In this document: in pieces, positions 1 through 8,531 of the stretch
How positions within the stretch are numbered: position 1 is the first letter of the stretch
Layout: every line of letters begins with the position of its first letter
From: Basidiobolus ranarum
Lineage: Eukaryota > Basidiobolomycota > Basidiobolomycetes > Basidiobolales
Assembly (NCBI GenBank): GCA_040143965.1
Contig: JASJQH010006940.1
Coordinates: 1 to 35,382 of the forward strand
Direction of reading: 5' to 3'
Length of the DNA stretch: 35,382 nucleotides
The notes under the pieces: generated by a model
Database searches by the model: none
What the model saw: only the letters and a program-made list of their open reading frames with translations
Told to the model about the DNA's origin: nothing
Position numbers and translations under genes: made by a program

Positions 1-1097
1 TATTCTTAAGAGTATATGGTGACTTATATAGTAGAAAAGTAAATCAATTGTTTGAGATATTCAGAAGTTTGTGTAATAAGATATAATAGATAAGTGGGGG
101 TAATAAGACATTCTTATTATATAGATATAGAGATATTCCTATTCAGAATATAGGGGCTATAGATACATTGCTTTCTGTATCTGATATATGTATCATAACT
201 AAAGTTAACTATGATGTTGAATAAAGATTAATTATCCAACAACTTTGCATTATAACATTGAAATCTCACGATTTTACTCCATGCAAGAATATGACCACTA
301 CACAGAATGATATGCCCTTTTTCTGTTGAATTATTTTGGGAGTCTGTTGGTAATGGTTTGGAGAAATATAGATATTGATGGTTTTCACCAAATGATTCAT
401 TGTGTTGAAAGTTTACATTTATAGTTTTTATTTTTATGAAAGAAAATTATCCTGTAGGGTGTGGTGAGGAAGGTCCTAGGAGCATGTTTACAAGGTATGG
501 GGCTTCTAGCACAATTTGAAAAATCTATATTTCTGAGAACTTCTAAGTTGGTAGTAATATTCTAGGTAAATTCCAATTGAGAATATTGAGTGATATCTCA
601 GCAACGACTCACTGTAATTGAGGTTATACCCTAAGCCTAAGCATATCAACATGAAAATCGGAAATCAGAAATCGAAAATCCGATATCACAAATCAGCAAT
701 TAAATGAATCATCTGAAGAACCCAATCGCGGGTAGCGGCAAAGCATGAGAGAACCAATTAAAGTACGAGTGGGGTGGGGGCTAATTATTTCAACTATATT
801 AAGATGCACTCATTTAAGCCTAACTAATATAAGCATTTGAAAGTGGACAATACATTTCAGGTGACAATATATTTGAGATGGTGAATCAACTGGAATCAGC
901 TGAAATCATTTCATGGTAAATCTTCGTCTATCATCCATATTGCCAAGTAATTTAGTGCAAAACTTATCCTCTTTCACCAACATAACCACAAACAGTTGAA
1001 CCACTACCAGTTGTGGTTTCTGTAATAATATATTCGTTAGGGATCCTTTAAGACATTTTCTCCTTTCAACTTCCGAATTGACTTAGAACTCTTGGAG
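1..1097. other. AT-rich non-coding region upstream of the bHLH gene
   Basis: No reading frame with recognisable protein content was found on either strand. The stretch is AT-rich and holds short runs of A/T and a small A-rich patch of near-repeats around 655-700 built on a gaaatc-like unit. It most likely contains the promoter and 5' leader of the bHLH gene. No core promoter element can be assigned with confidence. Confidence 0.5.
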
Positions 1098-2494
1098 ATG
1101 GATTTTGATTCAAACAAACCTCTATACACATCCGCACCCCATAATGAGCACATTAGTCCAACCGCTAACAATGTAGAGTCCATGTCTCTTACGGGAGACA
1201 CACACGGAAACTCTAAAGCAGTGGAGCCTCCTAAACCTAAGCAAAATGTTAGATTCAAGCGTAACTTGCCAGGTTATCGTTTCGAGGATTCAATAAGAGA
1301 GTATTGCCCTTCCAAACTTCAAAGCAAAGAGAATTTGAAGAAAACGAAAGAATCTTATACAGTAAATGGAGTAAATATGCTCAATAAATCAGATATGGAT
1401 AGTTCAACCGCTTTAAATCGCATAAAGAAGAAACGTGAGCAGCACAATCGCGTAGAACGTCGCCGTCGAGATATGATTAACAGCGCAATCGAAGAAATTG
1501 CTGAAATAGTACCTAAAGTAGAGGATAAAGAAAAATCGGCCAGGGGAGATGTCCTTCGGTTAACAATTGATTATATTCGTGAACTTCAATCAGAGTTGGA
1601 AAGTCTGAAGATCGAGAATGAAGTATTGAAACAAAACGATGGCTCCATGGCGCAGTATCCTCGTTTGGATCCAGCTAAACGCCCACCAACCATTGTTATA
1701 GAGAGGCCTCATGTTAATAATGATCACCATAATCCTTGGACCACCCAATTCAACTCTGTTGAGAACTCACCTACGTATTCAGAGGTGTCATCTAATAATT
1801 TTGGAAGTAATTGCAGCAGTCCTATTTATGGCAACGTACCCCTCCTATCCCCGGCCAGCCACTCGACCAATTCACCACTCTTATCCCCAGTTAGTCACTC
1901 AACCAACTCGCCTACACTTTCTCCTGTTAGCCCCATTGACAATCTGGCGAATCCATGGCGTAGAAATAGTGCTGGTGCTCAACTAATGCCTATTTCAGGT
2001 ATTGTAAGTTTCATTCTTGTAATAGCGATAGATAACTCATCTCTTACTATACACTAGGTCATTCCCATTCGCATTCGCATTCGCAGTCCTATGAGCAAAA
2101 TATACTCTCGCGTTCGCTTCCTGACCACCCGTCACCTGCTGGCTCTTTTCAGTATAGTCGCCCTTCTACTGAAGCTGACAGGTTTCATCATGTACCAGTA
2201 CCAGTGTATCAGGATAATAGGCTATCTCCATCTATGGTTACCTATCATCGACGACATTCCGCATCTTCGGCATCTTCACATTCTGTCTCACCAGCTCCAA
2301 TGGAGATTTCTACCGCACATCCAAGCAAGCCACTCCCTCCTGACCATTTCACCTTCATATCACACCCTTCAACCGTGAATCCAGAAGTTGGAGCATCTCA
2401 TGGGCCTACGTTTCGCGCTCAGATGTCACCAGCACATGCCACCGATACAAATCACACAATAGAACCAACTGTTCCATGGCCTTATCAGCAGTAA
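1098..2494 (+). CDS. bHLH-leucine zipper transcription factor, two exons
   Basis: Predicted nuclear DNA-binding regulator of 445 residues. Exons are 1098-1998 and 2058-2494; the intron (59 bp) uses a GTATTG donor and a CACTAG acceptor in phase 1. The first ATG is at 1098. Residues about 112-165 form a basic helix-loop-helix: the basic region QHNRVERRRRDMIN has the His, Glu and Arg spacing of class-B factors that bind CACGTG (USF, Cbf1, MITF type). Helix 2 (RLTIDYIRELQ) runs into a leucine-zipper-like heptad to about residue 190. The rest is low complexity: a 12-residue unit containing SHSTNS repeated near residues 249-280, an HSHSHSHSQS run just after the intron, and many SP/TP sites that could be kinase targets. 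A nearby stronger-looking donor (GTAAGT at 2004) would change the tail. The family call is firm; the exact orthologue is not known. Confidence 0.85.
1842..1934 (+). repeat. 36-bp tandem repeat inside the bHLH coding sequence
   Basis: Two full copies and a partial third of a 36-bp unit encode 12-residue blocks starting LLSPASHSTNS, LLSPVSHSTNS and TLSPVSP. The copies differ mainly at third codon positions, so the repeat is kept at protein level. It multiplies SP sites in the activation or regulatory tail. Confidence 0.85.
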
Positions 2495-2784
2495 TTATAT
2501 GAATTGTCTGGAAGGCATCAGTTCTATTGTAGCACTCCAAATAGCACCCGAAATGATTCTTGCCAACCCTCCCTTACCCATCAGAATGTAATATGTATAG
2601 AATCACGTGTCGCTTAGTAAGCTCTGCTACATCTTTTGGGAAGTAAGCCTATGTATGTTCTCAAATGACGGTTTTTTTGGAATTTTTATTATATCATCTT
2701 TAGTAATAATTATATTGAATCCACTATTTGGCTTGAGTTTATTCAGTACAGTAGTCATCAAGTACTTATCAATAATATATGTCT
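2495..2784. other. Convergent 3' spacer between bHLH and MoaD-like genes
   Basis: No coding content seen. It should hold both 3' untranslated regions. A CACGTG E-box lies at 2604-2609 and a T-rich patch lies at about 2668-2710. Confidence 0.5.
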
Positions 2785-3108
2785 TTAACCTCCACTCACA
2801 GGTGGTATAAGAGCAACTTCATCTCCTCCCTTTAAAGCCACTTCAGAGTTACGCTCCACGTACTCCATGTTAACAGCAAACATAGTATTGCCGGCGAAGA
2901 TTTTTTCCAGTTCAGGATATTTTTCAATCAACCATGTAAGTAGAGAGGGAATGGTTGGACTAGGTAGCTCGGTTAAGACAAGTGTCTCCTCAGGAACTTT
3001 AGTGGCATCTTGAGCGCTGGCGAAATAAAGCAGCTTTATCTTCTATAATTAGTGAGTAAGTACTACATCCACATGAACTCAATACAAAATAACTCGTACC
3101 TCAGACAT
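2785..3108 (-). CDS. MoaD/MOCS2A-like molybdopterin synthase small subunit
   Basis: Small ubiquitin-like sulfur carrier of 88 residues that would supply sulfur to precursor Z in molybdenum cofactor synthesis, together with a MoaE/MOCS2B large subunit not present here. Exon 1 is only 3100-3108 (Met-Ser-Glu); a 57-bp intron (3043-3099, GTACGA...TTATAG) separates it from exon 2 at 2785-3042. Exon 2 begins KIKLLYFASAQDA, has the family's LKGGDEVALIPPVSGG ending, and stops directly after the di-glycine that becomes the thiocarboxylate. Length matches the family (about 80-90). It is divergent from the CWF19L1-like gene with 383 bp between start codons, and convergent with the bHLH gene. Fungal names include cnxG-type genes; the orthology is inferred from sequence pattern only. 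Confidence 0.88.
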
Positions 3109-3491
3109 ATTGTATTGTGTAATCCTTGGGAGAATAACGACTCTACACACGTGTAGACTTTATGTGGGATATTTTTTTGTCTCCACTCGGGATCAAGTAT
3201 ACACAAACTTACCACAACACTGATTATCCACATTGAGTCACACCATGATATAGTTTATTCCGGTCTGGTGATAGATTTCTATGTAACCTTCTCAAATATT
3301 ATGGAATAAACTCTTCCTGAATAGGAGTTTTCAGATGAGTAAATTTATTTCTTGCACGTCATAGATTTATTCAGATCAATGGTTCATTTTCTCAACACTG
3401 GAAATTTGAACACGCCAAAAAATAATTATCCCAAACCAATTCGTTAGCAACTTGTTCTATCAGCGGCTTAACTAGACCCTATCTTTTCAAA
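3109..3491. promoter_or_regulatory. Divergent promoter, MoaD-like / CWF19L1-like, with E-box
   Basis: A 383-bp spacer between two divergent start codons. An 8-bp palindrome ACACGTGT sits at 3147-3154, with its CACGTG core starting 40 bp upstream of the MoaD-like ATG; it is a candidate site for a class-B bHLH factor such as the one encoded next door. No TATA box is clear. Confidence 0.5.
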
Positions 3492-5866
3492 ATGAGTTCA
3501 ACCCCGTTGAAAACGTTAGTTTATTATTAGTGACTAATATAAGATTTTCCTTCATGAACTAATCCCCTCTAATATTTCTCTCGATAGAATCGTGGTCGGT
3601 TCGGTACACGGACAAATTAAACAGTTATTTAGCAAAATCGAGCTTATTAATAAGAAGAATGGCCCCTTCGATGTATTATTGTGTGGTGGGGACTTTTTCG
3701 GTAGTCATTTAGAAGATCTAGAAGATTTAGTGGAAAATAGAATTAATGGTAAGAAAAATTTCCTCTCGATACAAAATATGAACTCCAACTAAAGCGTGCT
3801 GAATTTGATATAAAGTACCGGTGACCACTTATTTTATCTCTGGTTCGAACGCTATTCCGGAGATAATACAAAATAAAATAGACCAAAACCACGGTGAAGT
3901 GTGTTCCAACTTGTTTTACCTAGGTGAGTGATTCTACTTGGATTCGAGCGACTGCAACATCCTATCTAATAATTGTATGCCTACTTGTAGGAAAGGGAGG
4001 AATCTTGAAGACTTCACAGGGTTTAAGCATTGCATATCTTAGCGGTACATATGCTCAATCATCGGATGACTCTGACTCAGTAAGATATTGCATCTATGTT
4101 CTTCTAAATAACTTACTACAAGAGCTAACACCAAATTTGGCGAAAAGAATGATGTCGCACTTCCCTCATATCAATACAATGATACTGATGTAGAGAATAT
4201 GCTGAAGACGACACAACAAGATGGCTTCGATGGAGTAGACATTTTACTCACACACGAATGGCCAGAAAATTTAATGCAATTCTCAAGCTTAACCCCTAGT
4301 CAGAGTATTTCTTCCGGATCTTCTAATATTGCCAAAGTTGCCTCTGCTCTAAAGCCTAGATATCATTTTGCAACACTGGAGAAGGTTTTCTTCGAAAGAG
4401 AACCATATAAAAATGAACTTCTTACTAAGGATGGTTCGCTTTCACAAAGAGTCACTCGTTTCATCGGGTTAGGCGAGATGGGAAACACATTAAAAACACG
4501 GGTAACCAATCTATCAGTATTCTCACCACTTTCTTGATATCTGTAGTAATGAATTTGCCTGTATTAGTGGTTTTATGCTATGAACGTTGTACCCACATTG
4601 CATCTTACGTTTGATGTGTTGACTACAGTGCCACCCAATTCGACCGATTGCCCTTTTTCGAAACATCCTTCTCAAGGCAAAAAAAGAAACCTTACTAATA
4701 TGAGCCAGGTAAATAGAAGCCATTTTTCTCTTGATTGATTGGTTGCTGACAGTGGAAATACAGTCAGGTAATTACTTCTGGGATAATAGCGCGGAGCCCA
4801 GTAACAAACATGCTCGTACGCTTCCACCTAATTACGTATGTAATAAGTGTAAGCAACCGGGGCACCATATTCGTGACTGTCCAACCCATGCTGAGAGTGC
4901 TTCACAAGGCCCTCCCGATGACTATGTATGTAAGATTTGCCAAGTACCTGGACATTGGATTCGTGATTGCCCCAAGAAAGCTGAGGAAGAAAGTGGCAGA
5001 AAAGGCGGTGAGAAAGGTGAGACCAAGATTGATTTTCGCCACCAAAAGAATCGCCATTAACAGCCTATGTTATTGACTAGATCCTTGTTGGTTCTGCTTA
5101 TCGAATCCCAAAATTGCCAAGCATTTGATTGTCAGCATTGGATCAGAACTCTATGTGACTCTTGCCAAAGGAGGATTAGTAGATGCGAATGATGAAAATG
5201 ATGGCCACGTCCCAGGTGGTGGCCACGCCTTGCTAATCCCCATTGGACATTATGCCTCCTTCAATCGAATCAATCCCGAAGCATATGACAATATCATGTC
5301 TGAACTTGAAAAATACAAGAAAGCTCTTAAGGATCTTTATGAAAAATATGGCTGCGAGATGCTCACATTTGAGATTGCTAGGGAAGGTCGTTTCAATCAT
5401 GCTCACGTCCAGGTAACTATGTCAGGATCTTCAATAATATGGTTCCGAGACACTAATCATGCGCTTACTAGGTTGTCCCTATTCCCAAGCATCTCGTGGA
5501 CAACATCGAAAACGCGTTCATTCAAGAGGCAGATAATATGGGCATGATGCTCACCGACCATGTTCCGGTAAATTTATCATCCATATTGTGCATTACTTTG
5601 CCTTGGTTTAATTGGAAATCCGATATTTCTAGGATTACCCAAATGCCCAATACTTTAAAGTAGAGCTTCCAAATGGCAAAATATTGGCTCATGAAATCGA
5701 ACCTAAAGCCAGATTCAATTTACAATTCGGCCGTATAGTGCTCTCCAAATTGCTGGGCTTCCCTGAACGCGAAGACTGGAAAACTTGTGCGAAAGACGAG
5801 GAACGAGAGAAAGAAGACGCCCAAGAGTTCAAGGATGTCTTCAAAGAGTTTGATTTCACTTTGTAA
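3492..5866 (+). CDS. CWF19L1/Drn1-like splicing-associated protein, ten exons
   Basis: Homologue of human CWF19L1 and yeast Drn1, which assist lariat-intron debranching (family knowledge). Exons: 3492-3514, 3588-3748, 3816-3923, 3991-4079, 4148-4501, 4568-4708, 4764-5016, 5081-5412, 5472-5567, 5633-5866; total 596 residues. The N-terminal metallophosphatase-like domain starts TIVVGSVHGQIKQLF and includes LLCGGDFFG, AYLSGTY, GVDILLTHEWP and LKPRYHFATLE. Two CCHC zinc knuckles follow at about residues 318-331 (CNKCKQPGHHIRDC) and 348-361 (CKICQVPGHWIRDC). The C-terminal CwfJ domain 1 carries PCWFC and the HIT-like LLIPIGHY; CwfJ domain 2 ends QFGRIVLSKLL...FKEFDFTL. Compared with the human protein, the segment between LAKGG and LLIPIGHY is longer by roughly ten residues, rich in Asp, Asn and Gly. 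All introns are 55-73 bp. Confidence 0.92.
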
Positions 5867-6211
5867 GGTTGTCGGACTCGTAAAACGAATATTCCCCAAA
5901 AATACTGATTCATAACATTCCTCTTCTCTCCTCCTTTCCCTCTCTCGTACACACACAATTAGCTTGTATAGTTAGATGAATAGAGTCAATATATGCTCAT
6001 CTTATCAATCAATATACAAACACTGGCTAAAAAGTGTCTTAAATTAGTTGTGGTGCATTCTTAGACAATCAGAGGTAGCAGCAATAATAATTGATTAACT
6101 CTACTCCTGAGATAACTTAATTTTTGATTAGTATTTTAATGGAATAACCATCATTTATACTCGAATAAACCTCTTCGTCAGTTGTAAGCTCCTTTCACAT
6201 CGAAAACTATC
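5867..6211. other. Spacer between CWF19L1-like and UCS genes
   Basis: 345 bp without recognisable coding content. A pyrimidine-rich tract at about 5915-5945 is probably in the 3' untranslated region of the upstream gene; the right half should hold the UCS gene promoter. Confidence 0.4.
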
Positions 6212-8101
6212 ATGGACAACCCCTTAAGCAACAGCTTAGAACAACTCTCACTTGGTGAAAATCCCTCCGAAGAACGGATTACAAAACTCAAAGCTTTATT
6301 GCAGAATTTAAATACACCTGAAGCAGCCAAAGAAATCGTTGATTCCAAAGAATTTCACACTATTCTTCTCAGCACTATTGACGATGACTTTATAACCGAG
6401 AAAGCTCTTTGCCTGATGATCTTCACTAAAGTTTACGAACTTCATTCGGATAAAGAACAGGTCCAAAAGATAGTTAAAAATATCTTAGATGGTTGGTTGG
6501 ATTCTACCAAGTCAGAGGAAAAAATCAAAGCTTATCGGTTGCTGTCGGTGAATTTTCAAGTTAACGCAGAGTTGGGTAGCTTTGTGTTTAACCAAGAAGG
6601 ATTTCTCTCCGAAACTATGGATTTGTGTGAGTTTGATACAGAGAAAGTCCAAGAAGCTTTGGTTGAGATGCTCTCATACGCTTGTACAGATAAAACCTCC
6701 CGCAATAATATTGCCATTAATTGCACCGAGTTCTTGAAGCAACTTCTTATCTCTAGTGTAAGCCAAAGATTGAAATCATACAGCGCTGTAGTCTTATCGA
6801 AGCTTTTATTTGTCGATAAAAAATTGGCCTCTACTCTACTCAAGGATAGCAAGCTTCTGAAGCTATTTATTACTATAGTTCTGGATCCAAATATGGATGT
6901 CGTCTTGAAGATTAATGCCATTGAAGGACTTTCCTATCTGACTTTGCAAAAAGCACAGTACAAACAAGAAATCGCCGAAAATGCTGAATTGCTAAAAACT
7001 CTTGGGGCTATGGCAAAAAAAGAAACCAACACTACTGTACAGTATGGTGTGGCCGTAATCTTTACCAACCTTACCAATTATAAGGCTCGACTTTCTGAAG
7101 AGCAAAAGCAAATGATGAAACTTAAAAAGCTAGCCAAAGATAATGATAAACAAGAACCTTCTCCTGAAGATGAAGACGAGTACGTGGAGAAAAGAATCCG
7201 ACAGGTGGTGAAGTCAGATGGTATCTCGACATTGGTAACGATTGCCAAAAACTCCAGCCCAAATATACATCAGTTGGTAGCTCAAGTATTTCTAAATATT
7301 GCCACAAACCCTGAAAATCGCGGTTTGATTGTCCAAGGAGGCGGTGTAAGGATTCTGATAGCCATTGGAAATTCCAACGAAAAGTCAGCTAGTGCAATTG
7401 CTTCCCAGGCGCTAGCAAAGATTGCCATTACAATGGACCCAACCGTAGCGTTCCGAGACAACCAGATATATGAGCTCGTTCGATTGTTCATCCGCTTATG
7501 TAAAGGGGAAAGTCTACTTGGTCAATTTGAAGCGCTCTTGGCACTTACGAATATCACTAGTATTAGCGAAGAAGTCCGTGAAAGAGTAGTCAAGGCCAAT
7601 GGAGTTGAGGAATTCGAGAACCTTATGTTTTCTGACCATGAGATGGTTCGTAGAGCAGCAACCGAGACTATGTGCAATATGATGATGTGTCAATCTGTAT
7701 ATGAAACCTATTGCTCAGAAGGTAGCGACAACAAGAGAAAAATACTGCTCGCTCTGTCAGACGTCGAGGATTTCCCCACACGGCGAGCCGCTAGCGGTGC
7801 AATCGCTATTCTATCGAATGCAGAGGACGTATGTCGCTGGTTAGCTAACGATCCACGTGCATTTGAGATTTTGTCGGATTTAATCAAACCAGATGAATCT
7901 GCGGAGCTTCAGCACCGTGGGGTAGAGTGCTTGAAGAATATCGCAAAAACTGATAAGGAATCGGCAGCGAAGCTTGTTGGAGCAAATGTAGATGTAGTAG
8001 ATAGATTGAAAAGCTTGATCAAATCCTCTAAAATTCAGCCCATTGTGCTGTCCGCTGTAGAGACACTAAAAGCTATCGCTACTTACGGCTTTGCTGTGTA
8101 G
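6212..8101 (+). CDS. UNC-45/She4/Rng3-type UCS myosin chaperone
   Basis: A single uninterrupted frame of 629 residues. UCS proteins fold and stabilise myosin motor domains, mostly in the cytoplasm at sites of actin-based transport and cytokinesis. The whole protein looks like armadillo-type helical repeats. The C-terminal UCS region shows family signatures: VRRAATETMCNMMMC (about residues 478-492), LQHRGVECLKNIA near residue 570, and the ending TYGFAV. The N-terminal TPR domain of animal UNC-45 is absent, as in fungal members, and the length is slightly shorter than Rng3 or She4. A charged linker (KLAKDNDKQEPSPEDEDEYV, about residues 306-325) probably loops out between central and UCS segments. 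The absence of introns stands out next to the ten-exon gene upstream. Confidence 0.9.
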   Translation: MDNPLSNSLEQLSLGENPSEERITKLKALLQNLNTPEAAKEIVDSKEFHTILLSTIDDDFITEKALCLMIFTKVYELHSDKEQVQKIVKNILDGWLDSTKSEEKIKAYRLLSVNFQVNAELGSFVFNQEGFLSETMDLCEFDTEKVQEALVEMLSYACTDKTSRNNIAINCTEFLKQLLISSVSQRLKSYSAVVLSKLLFVDKKLASTLLKDSKLLKLFITIVLDPNMDVVLKINAIEGLSYLTLQKAQYKQEIAENAELLKTLGAMAKKETNTTVQYGVAVIFTNLTNYKARLSEEQKQMMKLKKLAKDNDKQEPSPEDEDEYVEKRIRQVVKSDGISTLVTIAKNSSPNIHQLVAQVFLNIATNPENRGLIVQGGGVRILIAIGNSNEKSASAIASQALAKIAITMDPTVAFRDNQIYELVRLFIRLCKGESLLGQFEALLALTNITSISEEVRERVVKANGVEEFENLMFSDHEMVRRAATETMCNMMMCQSVYETYCSEGSDNKRKILLALSDVEDFPTRRAASGAIAILSNAEDVCRWLANDPRAFEILSDLIKPDESAELQHRGVECLKNIAKTDKESAAKLVGANVDVVDRLKSLIKSSKIQPIVLSAVETLKAIATYGFAV

Positions 8102-8531
8102 AGAATCCATCCATTTATTTAATCCAAATTTAATGCTAAGAAATAAACCAAATCCGAGCTCGTCATCATAATAACGCGAAATTCTAGCTAGTCTGTACTC
8201 CAATATTGCGGTGAATTTCAGTGATGTAATTCAGCATTCATCCATAAAATTATTGGGAATTTTTAGATTTCAACATAGTATAAATCACCACAAACCAAAT
8301 AAATTGATGGGTAAAAAGATTTTGCTGAATCCAAATTAGAAAATCTATCCTCATCCCCCTTTTTTTAAAGTAATTTCTTTCCTGATGACATAAATTCGTG
8401 ATACATTCGTTAGGAATTAATTTTCGTCGCTTCTTTCCTACATTGAATAGTCTTTTTTTTTACGTGGAGCTTAATAGATTGAAATTTTAAATACTCCTTT
8501 TTAATCTAATACAGCCGCGAGACTTTATAAA
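8102..8531. other. Spacer between UCS gene and BRR2
   Basis: 430 bp, AT-rich, with T runs at about 8361-8367 and 8452-8461. No frame or RNA gene is apparent. It should contain the UCS 3' end and the BRR2 promoter. Confidence 0.4.

Noticed and set aside
4523-4723. Minus-strand 66-codon frame over the CWF19L1-like gene
   Set aside because: Antisense shadow of exon 6 and its flanking introns.
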